Assembly: GCF_009690905.1 (NCBI RefSeq)
Contig: NZ_VOSW01000027.1
Span: 1-64,000, forward strand
Direction: 5' to 3'
Source of the DNA: Paraburkholderia madseniana
Lineage (GTDB): Bacteria; Pseudomonadota; Gammaproteobacteria; Burkholderiales; Burkholderiaceae
DNA length: 64,000 nucleotides
The translations under genes were made by a program, and so were the position numbers. Shown one piece after another: positions 33,457 to 44,036 of this stretch (positions are counted from its first letter, which is position 1; each line of letters starts with the position of its first letter). The notes under the pieces were generated by a model that was not told where the DNA came from, did not search any database, and worked only from the letters and a program-made list of their open reading frames with translations.

Positions 33457-34170
33457 TCAAGCGGCCAGGAACGCGTCGAAATGGCGGTGGCCTGCCGGGG
33501 TGATGCGCAAGATCCGTGGCCGCTCAGTGCGTTCGACCCAGCCATGCGCCGACCACGAATCGAGCAGCGCTGCGCCGAGCGCGCCGCCCAGGTGCGGACG
33601 CCGTTCGCTCCAGTCGGGACAGGTGCAGGCGAAGCGGCGCCGGCGGCTCTTCTGGGCGGACATGTCGATGCCCCACTCGGCGAAGCAGGCGGCGCCGTCG
33701 GTAGTGGCTTCGAGCGACGAGCCGTGCAGCGTCAGCAGGCCGCGCTCGACCAGCCGCTCGAACACCCGTACCGACAGTTCGCCTGCCATATGGTCGTAGC
33801 AGGTGCGGGCGTAGCGCATGTCGACCGGCACGGTGCGCACCGGTCGCGGCACGGCCCGTTGCGGGGCGCTGACCTGCGCAACATTGGCGAGCGCTTCGAT
33901 GGAGGCAGCGATATCCGGCGAGGCGATCCGGAAATAGCGATGCCGGCCGCGCACTTCGAGCGCGAGCAGGCCGCCGTCGGTCAGACGCGCCAGATGAGCG
34001 CTGGCCGCCGACGGCGAGAGCCCGGCGATCATCGTCAGTTCACCGGCCGGGCGGGCGCTGCCGTCCATCAACGACCACAGCATGGCGGCGCGGCCAGGGT
34101 CGGCGAGCAGCGCACCGATGCGGCTTAAGCCGGGGAAGTGATTCTGTTCGTCGGTGAGGGTGGTGGGCAT
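33457..34170 (-). CDS. ArsR-family winged-helix regulator
   Basis: The 237-residue protein has an ArsR/HTH_20 domain at about residues 18-95 (RIGALLADPGRAAMLWSLMDGSARPAGELTMIAGLSPSAASAHLARL, then GRHRYFRI). The C-terminal half holds Cys residues in RFACTCPDWSERRPHLGGALGAAL. This layout, longer than simple ArsR repressors, occurs in regulators next to transporters, where they are auxiliary to MFS or GlxA genes. The ligand is unknown. It diverges from the small lipoprotein and MFS genes. Confidence 0.85.
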   Translation of the reverse strand: MPTTLTDEQNHFPGLSRIGALLADPGRAAMLWSLMDGSARPAGELTMIAGLSPSAASAHLARLTDGGLLALEVRGRHRYFRIASPDIAASIEALANVAQVSAPQRAVPRPVRTVPVDMRYARTCYDHMAGELSVRVFERLVERGLLTLHGSSLEATTDGAACFAEWGIDMSAQKSRRRRFACTCPDWSERRPHLGGALGAALLDSWSAHGWVERTERPRILRITPAGHRHFDAFLAA

Positions 34171-34416
34171 CAGGCGTCTCCGGTTGGCGGCGCGGGCAGG
34201 GCGCCATGCAGTCCACTGTATCTGGCTGCCGTATTCGATGTTTCAGCTTAGCGTGAATGGTCGAATGCAGTGGCTACGAAAATCCGGCGGGCAGGGCGGG
34301 CTAGTGCGTGCTTCGGCGGGGCGTTGCTTCTGCGTTCCAGTACAGCGATGCCGCTTTGGCGTCGCGTTAGCCTGCCAGGCTAGAATCGAACCCTGTCCTT
34401 GCAGGAACACGCTGTC

Positions 34417-34560
34417 ATGAAATTTCTTCTTGCCGCCGCTGCCGCAGTTCTGCTGCTCAGCGCGTGCGTGCAGGGCGGTTCCGGCTCGAGTTCGGGTCCG
34501 GGCACAGGCAGCATCACGATGTACGGCACGATCGACGAAGGCGTTACGGTCCGCAAGTAA
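34417..34560 (+). CDS. Small 47-residue lipoprotein
   Basis: The short frame starts ATG 34417 and stops TAA 34558-34560. Its product has a Lys-containing N-region, a hydrophobic core and the lipobox LLSAC, with Cys at residue 17. A Gly/Ser-rich spacer follows, then SITMYGTIDEGVTVRK. The signal features are complete and TAGAAT at 34381-34386 could be its -10 box. Very short lipoproteins of this kind are widespread in Burkholderia but of unknown role. It is easily missed because of its length. Confidence 0.7.
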   Translation: MKFLLAAAAAVLLLSACVQGGSGSSSGPGTGSITMYGTIDEGVTVRK

Positions 34561-34697
34561 GTGCGAGGCGCGTGCGGCCCCATTTTCAGGTGGACGAGTG
34601 CGGCGACTGGCTGGAATTGATGCATCATTGTCATTCCTGCCACCTCCGGTCATGTGACGATCCAGGCATCGCCACTTTCGCCGTCCGAGGCCTACCG

Positions 34698-35966
34698 ATG
34701 CCGCCACCCACTGCTCCCTCCACCGTTTCTTCCTTTGCCGCCACTCAAACCGGCTCCGGCCACGCCGACCCTCATAGCCGGCGCGCCGCGCGCGTGCTGG
34801 CGGTCTGCCAGGCCCTCTACACCTCATCGGTCTCGATCGATCTGACCTTGACCGGTCTGGTCGGCTACACGCTTGCCGACGACAAGGCGCTCGCGACGCT
34901 GCCGTTTTCGCTGATTACCGTCGCCGCCGCACTCACCACCATCTTCGCGTCGTTCCTGATGGCGCGCATCGGACGGCGCGCGGGCTTCATGCTCGGCGCG
35001 GGTGTCGGCGCGCTGGGCGGGGCCGTCTCGGTGTGGGCGATCTTTCATCACAGCTTTTGGGCGTTCTGCGCCGGCACGGCGACCGTCGGTGTGTTCCAGG
35101 CGTTCGCGCAGTACTACCGGCTGGCGGCCGCGGACGCCGTCGGAATCGAAGGGAAAAGCCGCGCAGTTTCGACGGTGCTCACCGGCGGCGTGGTAGCAGC
35201 CGTCTGCGGACCGCTTCTTGCCGCATGGAGCAAGGACTGGCTCGCGCCGGTGGCGTTCGCCGGCTCCTATGCGCTTGTCACCGGCTTCGGGCTCGTATCG
35301 ATCGCCATGCTGGCGCTGCTGTATCGCGACGCCGCACCGTCCGCGAGTGCGGCCGTGACGCACGAACCGGCGCGGCCGCTCGGCGAAATCGTACGGCAGC
35401 CGATCTTTGCCGCGGCGCTCGCCAATAACGCGCTCGGCTACGCCGTGATGATGTTCGTGATGACCGCGACGCCGATTGCTGCGGTCGCGTGCGGCCACAC
35501 GATCGGCGACGGCGCGGCGATCATTCAATGGCACCTCGTCGGCATGTTCGCGCCGTCGCTGTTTTCCGCGCGGCTGATCCGGCGCTTCGGCGTGTTGCCG
35601 GTGATCGGTGCGGGGATCGTGCTGTCGGCGCTGTGCGGTGTGTTGGCGCTGCGCTCGACCGATCTGCCGCACTTCTACGCGGCGCTCGCATGTCTGGGCG
35701 TGGGGTGGAATTTCATGTTCGTCGGCGGCTCGACGCTGCTCGCACAATCGTACCGGCCGTCCGAGCGGGCCAAGACGCAGGCAACCAGCGAATTCACGAC
35801 GTTTGCGTTTTCCGCGCTGGGCTCGCTGTTCGCCGGACAATTGCTGGCGCGCTTCGGCTGGGCGACGATCAATGCCGCGATTTTTCCGCTGTTGGGGTTG
35901 GCGGCGTTGGCTACGGTGGCGTATGCGTGGTCGAGGAAGCGTCAACTTGCTGCGGGGGTGTCCTGA
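34698..35966 (+). CDS. Major facilitator superfamily transporter
   Basis: The product is 422 residues from ATG 34698, with about twelve predicted transmembrane helices. The first begins near residue 30 (VLAVCQALYTSSVSIDLTLTGLVGY), and the loop 2-3 motif is MARIGRRAGFMLGAG. FVGGSTLLAQSYRPSERAKTQATSEF near residue 325 is in the second half. The family exports or imports small molecules by proton exchange; the substrate cannot be inferred. Its TGA overlaps the ATG of the GlxA-type regulator (TGATG), so the two genes are coupled and probably work together. Confidence 0.88.
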   Translation: MPPPTAPSTVSSFAATQTGSGHADPHSRRAARVLAVCQALYTSSVSIDLTLTGLVGYTLADDKALATLPFSLITVAAALTTIFASFLMARIGRRAGFMLGAGVGALGGAVSVWAIFHHSFWAFCAGTATVGVFQAFAQYYRLAAADAVGIEGKSRAVSTVLTGGVVAAVCGPLLAAWSKDWLAPVAFAGSYALVTGFGLVSIAMLALLYRDAAPSASAAVTHEPARPLGEIVRQPIFAAALANNALGYAVMMFVMTATPIAAVACGHTIGDGAAIIQWHLVGMFAPSLFSARLIRRFGVLPVIGAGIVLSALCGVLALRSTDLPHFYAALACLGVGWNFMFVGGSTLLAQSYRPSERAKTQATSEFTTFAFSALGSLFAGQLLARFGWATINAAIFPLLGLAALATVAYAWSRKRQLAAGVS

Positions 35967-37027
35967 TGACTGCACGTCATATTGTTATCGCGGTCGCTCC
36001 TGAACTCGTGCTGCTCGATGCGTGCGGGCCGCTTGAGGCGTTCTGGCGCGCAGAGTTGACGATGGTGGCTGCGGCGGGTAAGTCTGGCAACGCTGCCGAG
36101 CCGGTCGCCTATCGCACGACGGTCGCGTCGATCGACGGCGGCGTGCTGCAAACCTTTCCTGGCCTGCCGGTCGTCACGCAACGGCTCGATTCGCTCGACG
36201 ACCAGCCGATCGACACGCTGATCGTCCCCGGCGTCCCGATCGACGACCACTGCACATTACAGCCGGAACTCGTCGCGTGGATCAGGCGTCGTGCGCCGGA
36301 GGCGCGGCGCGTCTGCTCGGTCTGCACGGGCGCCTTCTATCTGGCTGCGGCGGGCCTGCTCGACGGCCGCCGGGCGACCACCCATTGGCGGGAAGCGCCG
36401 CATCTCGCGCGCCGCTTTCCCAACGTACAGGTCGACGCTGATCCGATCTTTATCCGCGACGTGGGCCATGGCGAAGAAAGGCGCGTCGTCTGGACATCGG
36501 CGGGCGTGACGGCGGGAATCGATCTGGCATTGGCGCTGATCGAAGAAGATGTCGGCCACGCGGTCGCGATGCAGGCGGCGCGGCGGCTGGTGGTGTTCAT
36601 GAAGCGGCCCGGCGGCCAGTCGCAATTCAGCGCGGCGTTGGCAGCGCAGGCCTCGGCAGGCGGACCATTCGAGGCGTTGCATAGCTGGATGGCGGGCCAT
36701 TTGCGCGACGACCTGTCGGTCGAGCGGCTGGCCGAGCGCGCGCAGATGAGTCCGCGGACTTTCGCCCGACGCTACGTCGACGAGGTTGGCCGCACGCCGG
36801 CTAAAACGGTGTCAGCACTGCGGCTGGAGGCGGCCGCGCGGGCGTTGGCGGAGTCGCGCCGGCCGCTGAAGCGGATTGCGCTCGATTGTGGCTTCGGCAG
36901 CGAGCAGAATTTGAGGCGCGCCTTTGTGGGGCGCTTCGGCGTATTGCCGCTGGAGTATCGGGAGCGTTTCGAGTCGGCGGTCGTGCCGCAGCGCGCGGCG
37001 GTTTCTGCGGTTGTGGCGGCGGGTTAA
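35966..37027 (+). CDS. GlxA/FtrA-type AraC-family regulator
   Basis: The protein has 353 residues. An N-terminal DJ-1/PfpI-like domain (about 5-190) shows VAPELVLLDACGPLEAF and the nucleophile-elbow pattern RRVCSVCTGAFYLAAAGLLDGRRATTHW. A C-terminal AraC helix-turn-helix pair (about 230-335) shows LSVERLAERAQMSPRTFARRY and KRIALDCGFGSEQNLRRAF. Such regulators often sense amine or quaternary-ammonium compounds. It is translationally coupled to the MFS gene and is likely to regulate it. Confidence 0.92.
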   Translation: MTARHIVIAVAPELVLLDACGPLEAFWRAELTMVAAAGKSGNAAEPVAYRTTVASIDGGVLQTFPGLPVVTQRLDSLDDQPIDTLIVPGVPIDDHCTLQPELVAWIRRRAPEARRVCSVCTGAFYLAAAGLLDGRRATTHWREAPHLARRFPNVQVDADPIFIRDVGHGEERRVVWTSAGVTAGIDLALALIEEDVGHAVAMQAARRLVVFMKRPGGQSQFSAALAAQASAGGPFEALHSWMAGHLRDDLSVERLAERAQMSPRTFARRYVDEVGRTPAKTVSALRLEAAARALAESRRPLKRIALDCGFGSEQNLRRAFVGRFGVLPLEYRERFESAVVPQRAAVSAVVAAG

Positions 37028-37173
37028 GCGGGTTCCTAAACGAAAGCTCGACGAAAGCATTGCGCTCGTCCAGGCCGACATTCGGCTACATAACCCCACC
37101 CAATCCGCGACGGGGTCAATATTGCGCTCGTATAATCGCCTCCTTTAAATGCGTCCGATTGACCGGAGTCAAG

Positions 37174-37680
37174 ATGAGCACCCCTGCCTTAGCGCCCCTG
37201 GACCGTTCCGAAACCACCTTCCGCTTTCTCGCCGAGCCCAGCTCGGTCAACTTCGGCGGCAAGGTGCATGGCGGCGCGTTGATGAAGTGGATCGACGAGA
37301 CCGCGTACGCGTGCTCGGCGGTGTGGTCGGGGCGCTACTGCGTGACGGTCAGCGTGGGCAATATCCGATTCCGTCGACCGATTCTCGTCGGCAACCTGGT
37401 TGAGCTGCGCGCGCGCGTCGTGGCGACGGGGCGTACCAGCATGCACATCCACGTGTCGGTGCAGGCAGGCGATCCGAAGGGCGGCGAGCTGCTGCAAACC
37501 ACGGACTGCCTGGTGGTGATGGTCGCGGTCAACGAGAACGGCCACCCCGTGCCGGTGCCGGCGTTCGTACCGGAAACAGATGAACAGAAGCGCCTTGCCA
37601 GGTACGCGATGGACGTGAAGGAAGCGCTCGACGCGATCGTCGAACTGAAGCCGGAAGAAGTGGCGCAGGGGAAGGTTTAA
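37174..37680 (+). CDS. Acyl-CoA thioesterase, hot-dog fold
   Basis: The 168-residue product starts at ATG 37174, behind GGAG. The hot-dog domain has NFGGKVHGGALMKWIDETAYACSAVWSG near residue 28, with the Asp typical of the BACH/YciA-like cytoplasmic acyl-CoA hydrolases, then VSVGNIRFRRPILVGNLVELRARV. It hydrolyses acyl-CoA to free acid and CoA; chain-length preference is unknown. TATAAT at 37131-37136 is a probable -10 box. Confidence 0.92.
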   Translation: MSTPALAPLDRSETTFRFLAEPSSVNFGGKVHGGALMKWIDETAYACSAVWSGRYCVTVSVGNIRFRRPILVGNLVELRARVVATGRTSMHIHVSVQAGDPKGGELLQTTDCLVVMVAVNENGHPVPVPAFVPETDEQKRLARYAMDVKEALDAIVELKPEEVAQGKV

Positions 37681-37843
37681 GGGGCGCCTCGGTCGGCATC
37701 GGCACGCCTTGCGGGGACGTGCCGCCGCTTGCCAGGGGCATGCACAACAGGACGCGCGAACATTGCGTCCGCGCGGCCTGCTGTTTGCATTCACGTCAGC
37801 CAATCTGCCGGATCGGCCAAGCTCCGGCCGATCCCATCGGCGA

Positions 37844-39244
<1,401 letters not shown>

Positions 39245-39260
39245 GGTTCAACTCCGCTTT

Positions 39261-40937
39261 TCAAAGTTCTGCGTTGACAGGCAATAAGGAGAATAGACCC
39301 GTTAGCGCGTTCCGGTAAAAACCCGCTTGGGGGTCGAAGATATAGGTGCGGCGCGCGCCGTCTTCGACGTCGGTCCAGACGAGCGGCGAGAGGGGCGCGC
39401 CGATCGAGCGCAGATAGGCGAGTTGCGCCGCGTCGGCGAGCGTGACCTGGTAGCTTGCTTCGGGCGCGATGGCACGTTCGAAGATCTGTGCAACCTGCTC
39501 GGCGAGCGCCGGGCTATGGATGACCAGCGTCTGCTCGGTGTTCAGATTGGCCGAGCGCGGATCGAGATTCATCGAGCCGATCACCAGAATCTTGCGGTCG
39601 ATGACATAAGTCTTTGCGTGCAGGCTGGCTCGCGAGCTGGATCCGGCGAAACCGACACGCCGCGCCTTCTGCTGCGGTTTGAATTCATACAATTCCACGC
39701 CCTGTTGCAGCAGCGGCACGCGGAAGGGGCTATAGCCGGCTTGTACCGCTACCGCGTCGGTCGCCGCGAGCGAGTTGGTCAGCACGGCGATGCGTACGCC
39801 ACGATGCGTCAGTTCGCCGGCTGCCTTGACGCCGCTCTCGTGCGGTACGAAGTAGGGCGAAATAATCAGAAAATCTTTCTGCGCGTCGTGCATCAGCTCG
39901 CCCAGTCGCTGCATTGGCGGACTGACGTAGTCCGGCGAGGGATGTTCGATTTTCTCCGGCAAGTCCGCTTTGAATTCGGCCGGCGCCCACGTCAAGCCAA
40001 GTTGATCCTGGGCAATCTGCGTGGCGAGCGGCGAAGCGTTCAGCGGTTTCGCGTTGTACGGGTCGGCGTTGGTGCGCCAGTGCTGGCGTAAATCGTCGCG
40101 CGTCTGGTCGAGTTCTTTCGCATCGAACTTCTGCTTGTTCAGCGCCCGCAGCGGATAGGCGATGCTGCTGTTCCAGTAGTCGTCGAAACTGGCGGAGACG
40201 TCGGCGACTACCGGGCCGGCGGCCAGCACGTCGAGGTCGCGGAACTGCAGCGTTTCGCTCGCACTGAAATATTCGTCGCCGAGATTGCGGCCGCCGACAA
40301 TGGCCAACTGGTTGTCGGCGATCATCGACTTGTTGTGCATGCGGCGCGTGAAGTGGCCGATCTGCGTGAACACGTTCGTAGTGCGTTCGAATACGCCTTC
40401 CTGCGCGCTGCCGAATGGATTGAAAACGCGGATCTCGATGTTGTCGTGCGAGTTCAGCCCCGCCATCGTTTGGTCGATGTCCTTGAAGTTCAGATCGTCG
40501 ACCAGCATGCGCACTCTCACGCCGCGATCGGCTGCGTAGAGGGCGGCGCCGAGCAGCAGCTTGCCGGTGGTGTCCTCGTTGGCGATGTAGTACTGCATGT
40601 CGAGGGTTTTCGTCGCCGCACGTGCGAGCGCAATGCGCATCTGCAAGGCGTCGGTGCCGCTCGACAGTATCCGGAAACCGGACTGATTCGGATGCGCGGC
40701 TTCGAGCGGCGCGAGGGCCGTGTGAAGCGGCGTTGGTTGAGTGGCGGACAGTGCGTGGGTGACCGGACGGTCGAATGCGGTGGCGGGCGGCTTGGTCGCG
40801 CAAGCGGTCAGAAATGCCGTTGCGCAGCACAGCAGGAAGAAATGTCTCGTCGTCTCCCAAGGGGTCTTCCTGCGGGCCGTGCTGAACGCGCACGTGCGGT
40901 GCGGTGCAGTCTGATCCTGATTTTGATGCCACGACAC
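39261..40937 (-). CDS. Phospholipase-D-like lipoprotein (cardiolipin-synthase family)
   Basis: The protein has 558 residues. A long N-region of about 30 residues leads to the hydrophobic core and lipobox FLTAC near residue 46. Two HxKx4D motifs follow: MHNKSMIADNQLAIVGGRNLGDEYF near residue 205 and SLHAKTYVIDRKILVIGSMNLDPRS near 440. This is the layout of PLD-family phosphatidyltransferases (ClsA/B/C group), but anchored by lipid rather than by two membrane helices. It may make or remodel cardiolipin or hydrolyse phospholipids at the outer membrane or periplasm. It lies just upstream of fumC on the same strand. Confidence 0.88.
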   Translation of the reverse strand: MSWHQNQDQTAPHRTCAFSTARRKTPWETTRHFFLLCCATAFLTACATKPPATAFDRPVTHALSATQPTPLHTALAPLEAAHPNQSGFRILSSGTDALQMRIALARAATKTLDMQYYIANEDTTGKLLLGAALYAADRGVRVRMLVDDLNFKDIDQTMAGLNSHDNIEIRVFNPFGSAQEGVFERTTNVFTQIGHFTRRMHNKSMIADNQLAIVGGRNLGDEYFSASETLQFRDLDVLAAGPVVADVSASFDDYWNSSIAYPLRALNKQKFDAKELDQTRDDLRQHWRTNADPYNAKPLNASPLATQIAQDQLGLTWAPAEFKADLPEKIEHPSPDYVSPPMQRLGELMHDAQKDFLIISPYFVPHESGVKAAGELTHRGVRIAVLTNSLAATDAVAVQAGYSPFRVPLLQQGVELYEFKPQQKARRVGFAGSSSRASLHAKTYVIDRKILVIGSMNLDPRSANLNTEQTLVIHSPALAEQVAQIFERAIAPEASYQVTLADAAQLAYLRSIGAPLSPLVWTDVEDGARRTYIFDPQAGFYRNALTGLFSLLPVNAEL

Positions 40938-41170
40938 GCCGGCTCTCCCTTGATTGCACGCTTCTCATGGCGGCAGCGCGCGTAGCGTGCTCACGCTGTC
41001 GAGAAATGCATTCTAAGGGGAATCAGGCGTGTGGGCTTTCGATCTTCCGTGTGACTGCGACGTGCATCGCGCGGGTGCGCGCGGTTTTGCCAGAGGGTGC
41101 ATTTTATCGTTCGCGGTGTGTTTGCCGGGAAACGATGGTTGCGCCCGCAACCATCCGCGAAATGGCGGGT

Positions 41171-41195
41171 TAAGGTCGACCGCAGGCCGACCTTA
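41171..41195. repeat. Inverted repeat downstream of the MATE gene
   Basis: TAAGGTCG (41171-41178) and CGACCTTA (41188-41195) form a perfect 8-base stem with a 9-base loop, followed by further copies of GGCCGACCT. There is no U-run, so it is a weak terminator candidate for the minus-strand MATE gene. Confidence 0.45.
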
Positions 41196-41213
41196 GGCCG
41201 ACCTCAGGTGACT

Positions 41214-42626
41214 TCAGGCCGAAGGGGCCGGCGGCGTGCCGGGCATAACTGGCACGCGCCGCAAGCTCAGTTTGTGAAAGCGCAGCGTCATCAGAAGCGC
41301 AACGCTGGCAAGGCCGGCCGCGAGTCCCCACCACAAACCGCGCGCCCCCAGCCCGAAGTGAAATGCCATCACATAACCAGTCGGAAAGCCGATGACCCAG
41401 TACCCGAACGTCGCCGCGATCATCGGCACGCGCGTGTCCTTCAGGCCGCGCAGGCAGCCTGAGCCAACCGTCTGCATGCCGTCGACGATCTGGAAGATCG
41501 CGGCCACGCCGAGCAGCGAACTTGCCAACGTCACCGTGGCGGCGTTGGCTGGGTCGTCGAGATGCAGATACAGGCCGACGATCCAGTGCGGCGCGGCGAT
41601 CAGCACGATGCCCGACAGCGTCATGAAGCCGACGCCGAGCGCGAGCGCGACGAAACCCGCGTGGCGTGCGGCAAGCGGCTGGCCGGCGCCGGACCAGTAG
41701 CCGATCCGCACATTGGCTGCCTGACCGATCGCGAGCGGCACCATGAAGGCCACCGAGGCGACGTTCAAGGCGATCTGATGCGCGGCCAGTTGCGATTCGC
41801 CGAGCAGGCCGACCATCAGGCCGGTGGCGAGGAACAGCGTCGATTCGACGCCATAGGTGATCGCGACCGGCCAGCCGATGCCGAACAACTCGCCCATTAG
41901 CGGCACGTTCGGCCGCGTCGCGACGACGAAATGCTTATAGCGTGGCCGCAGATGCAACAAGGCCATCAGCACGAGCGCGCTTAGCCAGACGGTGATCGAG
42001 GTGGCCGCCGCCGAACCGAGAAAGCCCAAGCGAGGCAGTCCGTGGACGCCGTGAATCAGCCCGTAGTTGAGAAAGCCGTTGACGAACACGCTGACGAGCG
42101 ACACCCACAGGAGCCGCTTGGCCGCGCCGATGGCTGGCAGGAACGAGCGCATCAGGCCGACGCCGATCAGACTGCCGAGCGAGCCCCAGCGCAGCACCGC
42201 CGCGTATTCGCCGACGTTGTGCGCGAGCAGCGCGGGTTCGCCGAAGGCCAGCAGGATCGGCGTGGCGAACGACAGCAGGAAGAACGCGGGCACCGACAGC
42301 AGCACCGACAACACGAGACCGGTCCAGTAGATATGCGGCACGCGCCCTTCGTCCTGCGCGCCGCGCGCATGCGAGACGCTCACGCTGACGGAGGTGAGCA
42401 CGCCCTGCAGCAGCGTGACCACGACGAAGAACAGGTTGGCGCCGAGGCCGCCGGCGGCCAGCGCGTCGGGGCCGAGCGAGCCGAGCAGGATCGTGTCGGT
42501 GACGCCCATCGCCATTTGCGAAAGTTGCGCGATGGCGAGCGGCGCGGCGAGCCGGGCGGTGTCGGCGGCGTGGCGGGTCAAGGTCGGCGGCCGGGCGGCC
42601 ACCCGGGTGAAGCCGGATTGAGTCAT
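41214..42626 (-). CDS. MATE-family multidrug/sodium exporter (NorM-like)
   Basis: The product is 470 residues from ATG 42624-42626, with twelve predicted helices in two MatE repeats. The N-half starts APLAIAQLSQMAMGVTDTILLGSLG; the second half begins near GIGWPVAITYGVESTLFLATGLMVGLLG, which carries the conserved acidic residue. MATE pumps export cationic drugs or metabolites by Na+ or H+ exchange. A start 105 bases upstream would add an Arg/His-rich stretch unlike the family. Confidence 0.92.
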   Translation of the reverse strand: MTQSGFTRVAARPPTLTRHAADTARLAAPLAIAQLSQMAMGVTDTILLGSLGPDALAAGGLGANLFFVVVTLLQGVLTSVSVSVSHARGAQDEGRVPHIYWTGLVLSVLLSVPAFFLLSFATPILLAFGEPALLAHNVGEYAAVLRWGSLGSLIGVGLMRSFLPAIGAAKRLLWVSLVSVFVNGFLNYGLIHGVHGLPRLGFLGSAAATSITVWLSALVLMALLHLRPRYKHFVVATRPNVPLMGELFGIGWPVAITYGVESTLFLATGLMVGLLGESQLAAHQIALNVASVAFMVPLAIGQAANVRIGYWSGAGQPLAARHAGFVALALGVGFMTLSGIVLIAAPHWIVGLYLHLDDPANAATVTLASSLLGVAAIFQIVDGMQTVGSGCLRGLKDTRVPMIAATFGYWVIGFPTGYVMAFHFGLGARGLWWGLAAGLASVALLMTLRFHKLSLRRVPVMPGTPPAPSA

Positions 42627-42745
42627 GGAGCGCTTGGAAGCGGAAGGGGCGACAGCGTGGCGGAGGGCGCAGCCCGGCCGATTCGCGGGGCTTGCGTGCT
42701 GCCGGTGAGGCGGCGAAATGCGGTGGCTCACCGGAGCGTAGGGCG

Positions 42746-42782
42746 GCTGTCAGCCGATTGTTTGTCTGTCGAAACTGACAGC
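42746..42782. repeat. Inverted repeat in the MATE upstream region
   Basis: GCTGTCAG (42746-42753) and CTGACAGC (42775-42782) are separated by 21 bases. It lies 120-156 bases upstream of the MATE ATG and could be an operator, or the terminator-like end of the S4 gene, though no U-run follows. Confidence 0.4.
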
Positions 42783-42863
42783 TTATTGCTTAGGCGCGGG
42801 GATGTCGATGGAAGAGGCACGATTTTGGTGCGCGCGATCCCCCGAGTTTTCGGACTTGGCGCG

Positions 42864-43082
42864 TCAAGCCTCGTGCACCGCGATGCGCGTATCGCCCAGC
42901 AGCACGACCTGGCCCGCGCGGATTTTGCAGGTTTTACGCGTTTCGACCCGGCCGTCGACGGTCACCGCGCCGTCCGCGACCATCATTTTTGCCTGTCCGC
43001 CGCTGTCCGCAAGCCCCGTTATCTTCAGGAGATTGTGCAGTTCGACGTAGTCGCCGGTCAGTGTGAAATCGAGGTTGGGCAT
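42864..43082 (-). CDS. S4-domain RNA-binding protein (YbcJ-like)
   Basis: The 72-residue protein is an almost bare S4 domain: DYVELHNLLKITGLADSGGQAKMMVADGAVTVDGRVETRKTCKIRAGQVV. This places it in the YbcJ/YlmH-related small RNA-binding group. Its partner is unknown, though structural work on YbcJ indicates RNA binding. The frame is open far upstream, but only the start at 43082 gives the family N-terminus MPNLDFTL. Confidence 0.88.
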   Translation of the reverse strand: MPNLDFTLTGDYVELHNLLKITGLADSGGQAKMMVADGAVTVDGRVETRKTCKIRAGQVVLLGDTRIAVHEA

Positions 43083-43395
43083 GGCGTTTGCGCCTTGAAG
43101 CAAAGGGTTCGCATGATAAGCCAGAAGCTTGCCCTGAATGAATAGTCCCCCGTGCTCCCGGACCGGATTCGGGCGATTGCAAGCAGATGTTATGTAGTTG
43201 TCAGAAAATGAAACGTTCCGTAACACGGGTCGCATATCACGAACTTCACTCGTAAAGTGCGGGTCTGTAGGAAAGCTTGCTGGATTTTTCCAGCGACGAA
43301 TAGACCGGGCGAGGTGCGCATTGGATGAAGCGCACGTCAATGTGCCGCGCCGGATACGGCGCCCGCGTCACAACAACCTTAGAGAGGATTTAGCC
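43083..43395. other. Intergenic region, no gene recognised
   Basis: The 313 bases between the S4 gene (minus) and the exported Lys/Gln-rich gene (plus) must hold both promoters. The part near 43180-43240 is AT-richer. I see no clear -35/-10 pair, repeat or RNA gene. Confidence 0.5.
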
Positions 43396-43851
43396 ATGAC
43401 TCAGATTCGTACGCTCCTGATTGGTACCGCCCTGACTGCTTTTGCCGCTACCGCGGCGTTCGCGCAGACCGCGCAACCGGCCGCCGGTGTGAACGGCCAG
43501 GCACAGGTCCAGGCCCAAGGCGCCGATGTCGCACCCGCAGCACCGGCCGCGCAAGGTGTGCAGCCGGTGACGCCGGCGCCGACGCGTCTGACGGCATCGG
43601 GTTCGACCGATCCGCTGGTCCAGAAGCGCGACGCCAACGCACAGGCTAACGCCGAGTACAAGGCGTCGAAGAAGGCGTCCAAGGCGGAATTGGCGCAGCA
43701 GCAAAAGGCTGCCAAGTCGCAGTACAAGGAGCAGGTGCGCGACGCCAAGGTCAACCAGAAGGCTGACAAGCAGGCAGCCAACAACGAAATGAAGATAAAT
43801 ATGCAGGGTCAGGCTTCCGATCAGGACAACGGCGCCGACGTGAAGCACTAA
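43396..43851 (+). CDS. Small exported Ala/Gln/Lys-rich protein
   Basis: The 151-residue protein has a signal peptide ending AAFAQ near residue 24. An Ala/Pro/Gln-rich stretch (about 25-70) is followed by a strongly charged Lys/Ala/Gln helix (about 75-130: KRDANAQANAEYKASKKASKAELAQQQKAAKSQYK in pattern) that could form a coiled coil. An Asp/Asn-rich tail ends it. It belongs to a group of periplasmic Burkholderia proteins with no known function. AGAGAGG is the ribosome-binding site, and a strong terminator follows. Confidence 0.7.
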   Translation: MTQIRTLLIGTALTAFAATAAFAQTAQPAAGVNGQAQVQAQGADVAPAAPAAQGVQPVTPAPTRLTASGSTDPLVQKRDANAQANAEYKASKKASKAELAQQQKAAKSQYKEQVRDAKVNQKADKQAANNEMKINMQGQASDQDNGADVKH

Positions 43852-43955
43852 GCCAGAGTTCTTCTGAAACACAAGGCGCTTCGACAACAAGCTTAGCCGT
43901 TGCCTCAGCCAACCTTGCTGCGGGGCTTCGTCAAAGTCTCGCAGTGCCCTCGCGA

Positions 43956-43998
43956 AGAAATGGCCCGGAGCGCGTAAGCGCCCGGGTCATTTCTTTTG
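43956..43998 (+). terminator. Rho-independent terminator after the Lys/Gln-rich gene
   Basis: AGAAATGGCCCGG (43957-43969) pairs with CCGGGTCATTTCT (43982-43994) around GCGC-GTAA-GCGC, with T-rich sequence in the distal arm. It lies about 105 bases after the stop. Confidence 0.75.
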
Positions 43999-44036
43999 GG
44001 GGCGGCAGGGAAAAAAGGGCCGCTTGTCTCTGATAC

